From: Brachybacterium halotolerans
GTDB lineage: Bacteria > Actinomycetota > Actinomycetes > Actinomycetales > Dermabacteraceae
NCBI RefSeq assembly: GCF_016623465.1
Contig: NZ_JAEDAJ010000001.1
Location: 256,975 to 320,974 of the forward strand
DNA length: 64,000 nt
Reading direction: 5' to 3'
The notes beneath the pieces were generated by a model. It did not search any database, was not told where the DNA came from, and saw nothing but the letters and a program-made list of their open reading frames with translations. Of this stretch, positions 1-7,889 are shown in pieces; position 1 is the first letter of the stretch, and the number at the start of each line of letters is the position of its first letter. Position numbers and translations under genes: made by a program.

Positions 1-547
1 TCACGCCCATCGCCCAGCGCCAGGACGCGAACTCGGCGACGGCGCCGGGGATCAGTCGCGAGCAGAGCCCGCCCACGGTGTTGCCGGCCAGGTAGATGCC
101 CGTCGCGGCGGTGATGGCCTCGGGCCCGATCCTCTCACCGATCAGGGCGAGCGCGCTCGCCGGCACCAGGGACACGGCGACGTCCTGCAGGAACCGCGCC
201 GCCACCAGCGACCAGAGCGAGGGCATGAGCGCGCAGGCCAGGCCGATCACCCCGGAGAGGACGAGGAACACGAGCATCCGGTGGAAGAGCCCCCGGCGCA
301 GGCCGACCGTGCTGAGCGGGATCATCCCGAGCGCCATGCCGAGCGTGGTCGCGGCGACGCTCCAGCCGGTCGCGGCCTCCCCAGCGCCGAAGCCCGCGCC
401 GATCTGCGGGAGCAGGCCCTGCGTGTCGTACATGACGAGGAAGACCGCGAAGCCCGCGAGGAACACGGCGCCCACCACGCGGCGGTAGCCGGGCGATCCC
501 TGGGGGTAGGGAACGGACGGGAAGGAGACGGTGTCGGCAGAGGTCAT
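1..547 (-). CDS. MFS transporter, N-terminal part (runs off the window)
   Basis: About 182 residues of a major facilitator superfamily protein are visible; the C-terminal part lies beyond base 1. The start ATG (545-547) overlaps the TGA of the upstream queuosine-precursor transporter gene as ATGA, so the two are translationally coupled. After a short polar N-terminus (MTSADTVSFPSVPYPQG) come hydrophobic helices, with the loop GLRRGLFHRML between helices 2 and 3 (position of the MFS loop 2-3 signature) and a basic/charged RFLQD stretch after helix 4. The family uses proton motive force for efflux or uptake; the substrate cannot be told from this half. No sign of disruption within the visible part. 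Confidence 0.75.
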   Translation of the reverse strand, partial: MTSADTVSFPSVPYPQGSPGYRRVVGAVFLAGFAVFLVMYDTQGLLPQIGAGFGAGEAATGWSVAATTLGMALGMIPLSTVGLRRGLFHRMLVFLVLSGVIGLACALMPSLWSLVAARFLQDVAVSLVPASALALIGERIGPEAITAATGIYLAGNTVGGLCSRLIPGAVAEFASWRWAMGV

Positions 548-1320
548 GAGGCGGCTGCCAGCGCCGCCTGGTAGGTCGGGTCCACGCGCTTGAGGAAGCG
601 GATGACCGCGGCGGTGATCGGGATGACCGCGTACTGCACGGCCACCTTGTAGACGAAGCCGAGCACCGTGTACTCGGCCCAGTCGCCCACGCTGGTGATG
701 CCGATCGCGGCGGCCGCGATCGTGCAGAAGAGGATGGTGTCCACGAGCTCGCCGGCGCCGCTCGCGGAGAACAGGCGGCCGATGAGGCCACGCTCCCCCG
801 CTCGTCGCTTCATGCGGCTCATGATCAGGGAGTTCACGCTCTGCCCGGCGGCGAAGCCCACGAGACCCGCGAGGACCACGATCCACACCGGGCCGAGCGC
901 CATCTCGATGGCCTCCTGCTTGGCCAGCCCGTAGTCGTCGGGGAACGGCGGCAGGGCGATGATCACCTGGTAGCAGATCGCGGCAAGGATGTTCACGACG
1001 AAGCCCATGATGATCGCGCGCCGCGCCGCGCGCACCCCGTAGAGCTCGGTGATGATGTCCCCGACGATGTACGCCAGGGGGAAGAGGAAGAAGCCGCCGT
1101 CGGTGATGATGTCGAAGCCAATGCCCGGGATCGTCCCGAAGAACACGCCCTTCGCGGCGCCGATCCCCGAGAGGATCACCACCGCGCACATGATCATGGC
1201 GAGGATGTCGTAGTGCGAGGAACCCCGGTCGGCGTAGGCCACGCCGGCCGGGCGTCCAGAGTGCTCACGCTTCGCGGGGATCTGCGCGCTCTCGGCGCGC
1301 GGGGTCGGGGCGGTGCTCAT
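544..1320 (-). CDS. Queuosine precursor transporter (VUT/YhhQ family)
   Basis: 258-residue integral membrane protein of the vitamin-uptake-transporter (YhhQ) family, which imports preQ0/preQ1 or queuine precursors. About six hydrophobic segments follow a 35-residue polar N-terminus; conserved family features visible are FPLAYIVGDIITELYG (about residues 80-95) and the GQSVNSLIMSRMKRR and GELVDTILFC stretches in the second half. Start ATG at 1318-1320 has GGAGGGA five bases upstream. It sits 34 bases downstream of the TetR gene on the same strand and overlaps the following MFS gene by four bases, so the three may be co-transcribed. No queuosine biosynthesis gene is visible nearby. No preQ1 riboswitch is seen in the short upstream gap. 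Confidence 0.88.
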   Translation of the reverse strand: MSTAPTPRAESAQIPAKREHSGRPAGVAYADRGSSHYDILAMIMCAVVILSGIGAAKGVFFGTIPGIGFDIITDGGFFLFPLAYIVGDIITELYGVRAARRAIIMGFVVNILAAICYQVIIALPPFPDDYGLAKQEAIEMALGPVWIVVLAGLVGFAAGQSVNSLIMSRMKRRAGERGLIGRLFSASGAGELVDTILFCTIAAAAIGITSVGDWAEYTVLGFVYKVAVQYAVIPITAAVIRFLKRVDPTYQAALAAAS

Positions 1321-1354
1321 GCGGTCCCTCCGGGGTCGGTGCGGGGCCGACGGA

Positions 1355-2146
1355 TCAGTCGGCCGTCCGGCATTCTCCCCTGTCGGCGGCCCCGGCGCAG
1401 ACAGCGCCCGCCACAGCCTCCTCGCCCGGCTGCAGGAAGGCCCGCAGCGTGCCCAGGATCGTCGTCGAGGCGAGGGCGGAGACGTCCTCGCCCTCGAGCT
1501 GCTCGCGTGTGATGAGGTCGATGAACACGCCGATCAGCAGCTGGGCGAGGTCCTCGAAGTCCAGCCCCTCGCGCGGGCCGACGCCGGGGGCGGTCGAGGC
1601 GAGCACCCCCGCGACCGTCGAGCGCAGCAGCCGGCGCTGGGAGACCAGCTCGTCGCGATCGGCCTGGGAGCGCAGCGAATGGGTGACGGCCTCGGTGTGC
1701 AGCAGGCACCACTGTCGGCCGAAGGGGCGCATCGCCTCGAACAGGTCGAGCATGAGCGCGGCCTCCTCGGTGCGCGCGCCCTCGTCGGCCACTCCGCCGG
1801 CGGAGCCGCCCGGGGCCACGGATCCGAGCGGGCCGTGCGCGGCGCGCGCCTCGTCCACGCGCTCGTGCATGATCTGGATCACCTGCTGGGTCGCGAGCGC
1901 GAAGGCGGCCCGGAACACCTCGTCCTTGCTCGAGAAGTTCGAGTAGAACGCGCCGCGCGTGAATCCCGCGGCGCGCACGAGGTCGTCGATGGTCGCCCCG
2001 TCCAGGCCCTTCTCCGCGAACACCTGCACGGAGGCGCGCACCAGCCGTGACCGGGTGTTCTCCTTGCGGCGGGTCTCGTCACCGGCGGGCACGTTCCCCA
2101 GGAGGTCCGGCACGGGGTCGGCCACTTCCGGATGTCCAGCTTCCAT
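1355..2146 (-). CDS. TetR/AcrR family transcriptional regulator
   Basis: Regulator of 263 residues if started at 2146, or 266 from ATG 2155. The N-terminal helix-turn-helix is typical: ENTRSRLVRASVQVFAEKG, then GATIDDLVRAAGFTRGAFY and SNFSSKDEVF (about residues 30-75). The long C-terminal ligand-binding half carries a Gly/Ala-rich loop. A TAGGAT box (2154-2159) lies 7 bases before ATG 2146, which favours that start on a leaderless message; ATG 2155 would sit inside this box. A perfect inverted repeat at 2161-2178 lies just upstream, so autorepression and control of the divergent MMPL-YhgE pair are likely (inference). Such regulators commonly govern adjacent efflux systems. Confidence 0.88.
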   Translation of the reverse strand: MEAGHPEVADPVPDLLGNVPAGDETRRKENTRSRLVRASVQVFAEKGLDGATIDDLVRAAGFTRGAFYSNFSSKDEVFRAAFALATQQVIQIMHERVDEARAAHGPLGSVAPGGSAGGVADEGARTEEAALMLDLFEAMRPFGRQWCLLHTEAVTHSLRSQADRDELVSQRRLLRSTVAGVLASTAPGVGPREGLDFEDLAQLLIGVFIDLITREQLEGEDVSALASTTILGTLRAFLQPGEEAVAGAVCAGAADRGECRTAD

Positions 2147-2160
2147 GGGTAGCATCCTAC

Positions 2161-2178
2161 CGATACATTCGTGTATCG
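2161..2178. promoter_or_regulatory. Inverted repeat, probable TetR operator
   Basis: CGATACA and TGTATCG form perfect 7-base arms around TTCG. The site is AT-richer than its surroundings, lies between the divergent TetR and MMPL genes, and would overlap the spacer of the TetR promoter whose TAGGAT box is at 2154-2159. Palindromes of this size are typical TetR-family operators; binding itself is inferred. Confidence 0.75.
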
Positions 2179-2288
2179 AGCGGACTCTCTGCGCACCTCA
2201 TGGTCGCGGTCCGTCGGCCCTCTCCGTCGACACTGCCCGTCGGCCCCGCCCACCCTCTCCCCGCCGCCGAACGTCAGGAGATCCCTCC

Positions 2289-5117
2289 GTGTCCTCCACC
2301 CTGTACCGCCTCGGACGCGCGATGGCCCACGCCCGCTGGAAGGCCGTGGGCGTCTGGGCCCTCCTGCTGGTGGTCCTCGGCGGGCTCGCTGTCGGCCTCG
2401 GCGGCTCCTTCTCGAGCCAGTTCGAGATCCCCGGCACCCAGGGCCAGGAGGGGCTCGACGAGCTCGCCGACCGCTTCCCGCAGATGAGCGGCACGAGCGG
2501 CCAGCTCGTCTTCCTCAGCGAGGACGGCACGAAGATCGACGACCACGAGGCGCAGATCGACCGGGTGATGGACAAGGCGGCCGACGTCGACGGGGTCGAG
2601 GCGGCGCCCTCCCCCTTCGACGAGAACAGCCCTGGCACCCGCAACGACGGCGACACCGCGATCATCGGCACCGTGCAGCTCTCGGGCAGTCCCGGCGGAT
2701 TCGCCGACGGCGCCCTGGAGAAGCTCCAGAAGATCTCCGACGACGGGAACTCCGGCGGCCTGCGCGTCGAGCTCGGCGGGCAGATCCTGCAGAGCTCGGA
2801 CATCCCGATGGGCTCGAGCGAGATCATCGGCCTGCTCGCCGCGCTCATCATCCTCGCGGTGACCTTCCGGTCCGTGGTTCCCGCCTTCGTGCCGATCGTG
2901 AGCGCCGTGGTGGGCGTCGGGGTCTCGATGCTCGCGGTGATGGCGCTCTCGGCGGGGATGGAGATCCCCTCGGTGACCATCTCGCTCGGCGCGATGCTTG
3001 GCCTGGCCGTGGGCATCGACTACGCCCTGTTCATCCTCTCCCGCCACCGCGGGCAGCTCAGACGCGGGATGGACGTCGTCGAATCGATCGGCGAGGCGAT
3101 CGCGACCTCCGGCAGCGCCGTGATCTTCGCGGGCCTCACCGTGGTGATCGCCCTCGTCGGACTCTTCGTCACGCGCATCCCCTTCCTCACCATCATGGGC
3201 ATCGCCGCGGCGGCGACGGTCGCGCTGTCCGTGGTCGTGGCCCTCACCCTGCTGCCGGCGATCATGGGCCTGCTGGGCGAGAACCTGCGCCCCCGCCGCG
3301 TGCGCCGCCTGATGGCGGAGAACGGCGGCGCGCTCCCGGAGCCCGAGGAGGGCGAGGACGAGGGCGCGGGATCCGCCGCGAAGCGCGCCGGCGGCAGCCG
3401 CTGGGTCCGCATCGTCACCAAGGTCCCGGCGCTCACGATCATCGTGGTGATCCTCGTGGTGGGCTCCCTCGCGATCCCGATCAAGGATCTGCGCCTGGGC
3501 CTCCCGGACCTGGGCACGGAGAAGCCCGACACCCAGGCCCGACAGACCTACGACCTGGTCGCGGACGAGTTCGGCGCCGGGTACAACGGCCCGCTGCTGG
3601 TCACCGCCGACATCATCAACTCCGACGACCCCCTGGGCGTGGTCGACGACTTGAAGACGCGCATCGGCGATCTTCCGGACGTCGAGGAGATCCAGCTCGC
3701 GACCCCGAACGAGGGCGCGGACATGGCCGTGGTCGTCGTGATCCCCCAGGGCTCCCAGACCGACGAGTCGACCTCCGAGCTCGTGCGGACCCTGCGCTCC
3801 GACTCCTCGACGTGGGAGAAGGACCTCGACATCTCCGACGTCCGCGTCACCGGGCAGACGGCCGTCGCGATCGACATCACCGACCGCCTCTCCGAGGCGC
3901 TCCTGCCCTTCGCGGTGTTCGTGGTGGGGCTCTCCCTGATCCTGCTGATGGTCGTCTTCCGCTCGATCTGGGTGCCGATCAAGGCCTCGCTCGGCTACCT
4001 GCTGAGCGTCGGCGCGGCCTTCGGCGTGGTCTCGATGGTCTTCGAGTACGGATGGGGCAACGAGGCGCTCGACATCCACGTGGTGGGCCCGGTGATCGCG
4101 TTCATGCCGATCATGTGCATGGGCGTGCTGTTCGGGCTCGCCATGGACTACGAGGTCTTCCTCGTCTCCCGCATGCGCGAGGAGTACGTGCGCACGGGGG
4201 ACGCCCACGGAGCGATCGAGCGCGGCTTCTCCGCGAGCGCGCCCGTGGTCATCGCCGCGGCCCTCATCATGTTCTCCGTCTTCGCGTCCTTCGTGCCCGG
4301 CGGCGCGTACATGCTGCAGCCGATCGCGGTCGCGCTCGCCGTCGGCGTGCTCGTGGACGCCTTCGTGGTGCGCATGACGCTCGTGCCCGCCGTCCTGGCC
4401 CTGCTGGGCCGCTACGCCTGGTGGCTGCCCAAGTGGCTGGACCGCCTGCTCCCGGTGGTCGACACCGAGGGCGAGGGTCTGGGCGCGGTGCTCGAGCACC
4501 GGCGATGGACCGAGGAGCACGGCGACATGGCGCTGCGCATGGAGGACACGATCGTCCCGCTCGTCGGCGAGCCCGGGGTGCTGGGCCCGCTGACCGGAGC
4601 GGTCGACCCGGGCGCGCTGCTGGTCGCGCGCAGCTCGGACGACGCCGCCCGCGAGACCTTCCTCGACCTCGTCTCCGGGCGCATCGCGCCCAGCTCGGGC
4701 GTCTTCGCCGTGCACGATCGCCTCTCCCCCGCCGACGTCGGCGCGATCCAGGCGCGCGTGCACCGCATCGGCCCCGGCGAGGACGTCGCCGGGCGCATCG
4801 CGGAGATCAGCCCGCGCCGCGCCGCGCGGGAGATCGTGGTGATCGACCTCGTCACCGACCTCGCCCACGCGAGCGTGATCACCCAGGGACGCGCCGTGCG
4901 CCGGCTCGAGGAGCTCATGCGCCAGGGCATCGCCGTGGTCACGGGATCCCGAGTGGACCTCGGCCTCGAGTCCTCGCAGCCCGAGCAGACCGTCGTCGAC
5001 GCCCTCGAGGACCCCTCCCGGCACGTGGCCCTGCGCGTGCACCGCAGCGCCTCCCCCGCCCCTGCCGCCTTCGCGCATTCCCACTCCGCCTCCGTCGTGG
5101 AAGGAGCCCACGCATGA
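2289..5117 (+). CDS. MMPL/RND-type transporter with C-terminal pseudo-ABC-like extension
   Basis: 942-residue MMPL-family export protein. GTG 2289 is chosen because AGGAG (2276-2280) lies 8 bases upstream. Two repeats are visible, each a transmembrane helix, an extracellular loop and a 5-helix bundle; the family motifs are GIDYALFILSRHR in repeat 1 and GLAMDYEVFLVSRMREEY in repeat 2, carrying the buried Asp-Tyr residues needed for proton coupling. The membrane part ends near residue 720. About 205 further residues follow; they resemble an ABC nucleotide-binding domain without a Walker A (LVSGRIAPSSGVF near 793, EIVVIDLVTDLAH near 847). Stop overlaps the start of the YhgE gene (ATGA). Probable substrate: lipid or drug; regulated by the divergent TetR protein (inference). 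Confidence 0.9.
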   Translation: MSSTLYRLGRAMAHARWKAVGVWALLLVVLGGLAVGLGGSFSSQFEIPGTQGQEGLDELADRFPQMSGTSGQLVFLSEDGTKIDDHEAQIDRVMDKAADVDGVEAAPSPFDENSPGTRNDGDTAIIGTVQLSGSPGGFADGALEKLQKISDDGNSGGLRVELGGQILQSSDIPMGSSEIIGLLAALIILAVTFRSVVPAFVPIVSAVVGVGVSMLAVMALSAGMEIPSVTISLGAMLGLAVGIDYALFILSRHRGQLRRGMDVVESIGEAIATSGSAVIFAGLTVVIALVGLFVTRIPFLTIMGIAAAATVALSVVVALTLLPAIMGLLGENLRPRRVRRLMAENGGALPEPEEGEDEGAGSAAKRAGGSRWVRIVTKVPALTIIVVILVVGSLAIPIKDLRLGLPDLGTEKPDTQARQTYDLVADEFGAGYNGPLLVTADIINSDDPLGVVDDLKTRIGDLPDVEEIQLATPNEGADMAVVVVIPQGSQTDESTSELVRTLRSDSSTWEKDLDISDVRVTGQTAVAIDITDRLSEALLPFAVFVVGLSLILLMVVFRSIWVPIKASLGYLLSVGAAFGVVSMVFEYGWGNEALDIHVVGPVIAFMPIMCMGVLFGLAMDYEVFLVSRMREEYVRTGDAHGAIERGFSASAPVVIAAALIMFSVFASFVPGGAYMLQPIAVALAVGVLVDAFVVRMTLVPAVLALLGRYAWWLPKWLDRLLPVVDTEGEGLGAVLEHRRWTEEHGDMALRMEDTIVPLVGEPGVLGPLTGAVDPGALLVARSSDDAARETFLDLVSGRIAPSSGVFAVHDRLSPADVGAIQARVHRIGPGEDVAGRIAEISPRRAAREIVVIDLVTDLAHASVITQGRAVRRLEELMRQGIAVVTGSRVDLGLESSQPEQTVVDALEDPSRHVALRVHRSASPAPAAFAHSHSASVVEGAHA

Positions 5118-7840
5118 GAACGCTCTCCCGCCACATCCCCTCCCTGGTGATCGTCCTGCTGCTGCCGCTGCTGGTGGCGGGCATCGGCATGTGGGCGCTG
5201 ACCGGCCGCGTGGACAACATCGACCGGGTGCCGGCCGCTGTGGTGAACCTCGACGAGGGCGCCACCATGAAGGTCGACGGCAAGGACCAGAAGGTGCCGC
5301 TCGGCCGCACGCTCGCGGGTGCGCTCACCCAGCCCTCGACCGCGAAGGACTCGGACCAGCAGACGGGCTTCGACTGGCAGCTGACCTCGCAGGACGATGC
5401 GAAGGACGGGCTGAAGGACGGCTCCTATTCGGCCATCATCGTGATCCCGAAGGACTTCTCGAAGAACCTCGCCTCGATCGGCTCGACCGACGCGGCGAAG
5501 GCGCAGGTGCAGGTGCTCACGGACGACTCCTCCGGGATGCTCGACGGACTCATCGGCAACGCGGTCGCCACGGCCGCCTCGCAGTCGATGGGCAGCCAGT
5601 TCACCGAGCAGTACCTCGATCAGCTGTACGTCGGCTTCAACGACATGCACGACAACTTCAAGGAGGTGGCCGACAGTTCGGCGGACCTCTCCGACGGCGC
5701 CGACCAGCTCGACGACGGCGTGAAGAAGTCCGCCGACGGCACCCGCGACCTCGCCGACGGCGCGGGCGACCTCTCGGACGGCTCCCAGGAGCTCGCCGAC
5801 TCCACGCCCGAGCTCGCCGAGGGCGCGCACGGCGTCGCCGACGGCAACAAGAGCCTCGCGACGGGGCTCGGCACCCTCGCCGACGGCGCCGACTCGCTGT
5901 CGAGCGGCACGAGCGATCTGGCCGACGGCCTCGACGACCTCTCGGACGGGGCCGACGGACTCGCGGACGGCACGAAGAAGCTATCCGGCGGCCTCGACGA
6001 CCTCGCCGATGGCTCCCAGGGCGTGGCCGACGGCGTGGGCGCCCTGAAGACCGGACTGCGCGGCGACGGCACCGAGAAGAACCCCGGCCTGGTCCCCGCG
6101 GCCGACGCGATCACCGAGGGCATCGCCGGCGACGGCACGGCGAAGAACCCCGGCCTCGCCGAGGGCGCGAAGCAGCTCGCGGACGGCGCCGAGCAGGTGG
6201 GCGACGGCGCGGACACGGCCTGGAACGGAGATGGCACGGCGAAGAACCCCGGTCTGAAGGGCGGGGGCGATGATCTGGGCAAGGGGTCGCAGGACGTCGC
6301 CGATGGCCTCTCGCAGCTCCAGACGGGGCTGAAGGGAGACGGCAGCGCTCAGGATCCAGGCCTGGAGAAGGCCACGGCGACCGTGCAGGAGGTGTGCGGA
6401 GACCCTGATCGCGTCGATGAGTGCAAGGCCGCCGCTGAGGCGGTCGCCGGGTACGGAGACGCGGTCGACGGTGCCCTCGCAGGCGACGGAACGGAGAAGA
6501 ACCCGGGCCTCGTCGCCGGCTCCCAGGGCGCCGCCGACGGCATCGACCAGTACACCTCGGGCGTCTCCCAGGTCTTCGAGGGCGACGGCACCGCGAAGAA
6601 CCCGGGCCTGGCGGCGGGCGCGAAGCAGGTCGCCGAGGGCGCGGACACCTTCAGCACCCAGGTGCCCGATCTCGTCGACGGGCTGCAGGAGTTCGACAAG
6701 GGCCTGCACGGCTTCGCGGGCGGCGTCGACGACCTCTCCGACGGCGCGACCAAGGTCGCCGACGGCACGGCGTCGAGCGCCGAGGGCGCCTCGGACCTCT
6801 CCGACGGCGCCACGAAGCTCGCCGACGGCACCGGCAAGAGCGCGAAGGGCGCGCACTCCCTCGCGGACGGCGCCTCCGACCTCGCCGACGGCGCGCGCTC
6901 GAGCGCGGACGGCGCGGACACCCTCGCGGACGGCTCCTCGAAGCTCGCCGACGGCACCGACCAGCTGGTCACCGGCACCCAGGGCCTCGCCGACGGCGCC
7001 TCCGGGCTGGCCGACGGCACCGAGAAGCTCGCCGACGGCAACGACAAGCTCGCCGACGGCGCTGACCAGCTCTCCGACGGCACCGGGAAGCTCTCGGACG
7101 GCCTCGCGAAGGGCGCCGACCAGATCCCGAGCTACACCAAGGGCGAGCGCGAGAAGATGTCGACGATGGGCGCCCAGCCCATCTCGACGTTCTCCTCGCG
7201 GGCGAACGAGGCCTCGGGCGCGGCCACCGCGACGTTCCCGTTCGTGGTGGCGCTCGCCCTGTGGCTGGGCGCCTTCGGCACCTTCCTGCTGATGCCCGCG
7301 CTCTCCAAGCGCCTGCTGGACGGCGCGGTGCCCATGTGGAAGGTCGTGCTGCGCTCGCTCGTGCCCGGCCTGCTGCTGGCCATCGTGCAGACCGTCGCGG
7401 TGCTCGCGGTGATCACGGCGATCGGGATCTCGCCGGTCTCGCCGCTCGCGGTGGGGCTCGTGTGCCTGGCGGGGGCGGTGATGTTCGCGGCCTTCCACCA
7501 GGCGCTGCTCGCCCTGCTCGGGGACCGGATCGGCAGGATCCTCTCGATCGTGCTGATGGTGCTCCAGGTGGTGGTGCTCGTGGGCATCCTGCCGCTGCAG
7601 ACGGCCCCGGAGCTGCTGCAGTCGGTGAGCGGGCTGATGCCGATCACGATCGTCAGCCGCGGCCTCGTGCACGCCTCGCTCGGAGGGTCCCTCACCTCGA
7701 CGACCGCGACGCTGCTCTCGATCGCCGCCTGGTTCGCGGTCTCGGTGCTCGTCACCCTGGTGGCCTCCCGGAACGCGCGCACGGTGAAACCCGCGAAACC
7801 GCCGAAGCACGCGCGCGGCGGCGCCCACGCGGCCGCCTGA
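5114..7840 (+). CDS. YhgE/Pip domain membrane protein with long Asp-Gly repeat region
   Basis: 908-residue protein. ATG 5114 has AAGGAG seven bases upstream and overlaps the MMPL stop. An N-terminal transmembrane helix (about 9-29) is followed by the YhgE N domain (MWALTGRVDNIDRVPAAVVN), then a huge extracytoplasmic stalk (about 175-670) built of repeated L-A/S-D-G-A units, and five or six C-terminal helices (about 708-890) of the YhgE C domain. This plan matches the phage-infection-protein/EsaA-like family, whose members sit beside MMPL or ABC exporters. Six GDGT-x-KNPGL decapeptides interrupt the stalk, as does a Cys pair (VCGDPDRVDEC). Probably works with the MMPL protein as one export complex (inference). 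Confidence 0.88.
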   Translation: MRTLSRHIPSLVIVLLLPLLVAGIGMWALTGRVDNIDRVPAAVVNLDEGATMKVDGKDQKVPLGRTLAGALTQPSTAKDSDQQTGFDWQLTSQDDAKDGLKDGSYSAIIVIPKDFSKNLASIGSTDAAKAQVQVLTDDSSGMLDGLIGNAVATAASQSMGSQFTEQYLDQLYVGFNDMHDNFKEVADSSADLSDGADQLDDGVKKSADGTRDLADGAGDLSDGSQELADSTPELAEGAHGVADGNKSLATGLGTLADGADSLSSGTSDLADGLDDLSDGADGLADGTKKLSGGLDDLADGSQGVADGVGALKTGLRGDGTEKNPGLVPAADAITEGIAGDGTAKNPGLAEGAKQLADGAEQVGDGADTAWNGDGTAKNPGLKGGGDDLGKGSQDVADGLSQLQTGLKGDGSAQDPGLEKATATVQEVCGDPDRVDECKAAAEAVAGYGDAVDGALAGDGTEKNPGLVAGSQGAADGIDQYTSGVSQVFEGDGTAKNPGLAAGAKQVAEGADTFSTQVPDLVDGLQEFDKGLHGFAGGVDDLSDGATKVADGTASSAEGASDLSDGATKLADGTGKSAKGAHSLADGASDLADGARSSADGADTLADGSSKLADGTDQLVTGTQGLADGASGLADGTEKLADGNDKLADGADQLSDGTGKLSDGLAKGADQIPSYTKGEREKMSTMGAQPISTFSSRANEASGAATATFPFVVALALWLGAFGTFLLMPALSKRLLDGAVPMWKVVLRSLVPGLLLAIVQTVAVLAVITAIGISPVSPLAVGLVCLAGAVMFAAFHQALLALLGDRIGRILSIVLMVLQVVVLVGILPLQTAPELLQSVSGLMPITIVSRGLVHASLGGSLTSTTATLLSIAAWFAVSVLVTLVASRNARTVKPAKPPKHARGGAHAAA
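5680..7128 (+). repeat. Coding repeats: LADGA-type heptad array with six GDGT-KNPGL inserts
   Basis: The stalk of the YhgE/Pip protein consists of dozens of L-[AS]-D-G-[AST] units at 7- or 14-residue spacing. Decapeptides of the form GDGT[EA]KNPGL occur near residues 316, 338, 371, 406 (diverged: GDGSAQDPGL), 455 and 488. DNA units are similar but not identical, so this is a protein-level repeat rather than a recent DNA expansion. Confidence 0.85.
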
Positions 7841-7848
7841 GTCGGCCC

Positions 7849-7889
7849 GTCCCGGGACCTCCGCGCTCAGTGGAAGTCCCGGGACCTCC
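7849..7889. terminator. Possible bidirectional terminator from a 14-bp direct repeat
   Basis: GTCCCGGGACCTCC occurs twice (7849-7862 and 7876-7889); each copy contains the palindrome GTCCCGGGAC, so the two can also pair as a 10-bp stem. It spans the convergent ends of the YhgE gene and dnaE2. No T-run follows, so termination is inferred. Confidence 0.45.

Noticed and set aside
2171..5113. A frame upstream of the YhgE gene that stays open through the MMPL gene
   Set aside because: Its translation in that part is Arg/Pro-rich with no domain; it is the shadow frame of the MMPL gene. The YhgE protein clearly begins at ATG 5114 with its own ribosome site and transmembrane helix.
5680..7128. Possible CRISPR or satellite array
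   Set aside because: The units encode an in-frame repetitive stalk of a membrane protein; spacers are absent and DNA copies diverge.
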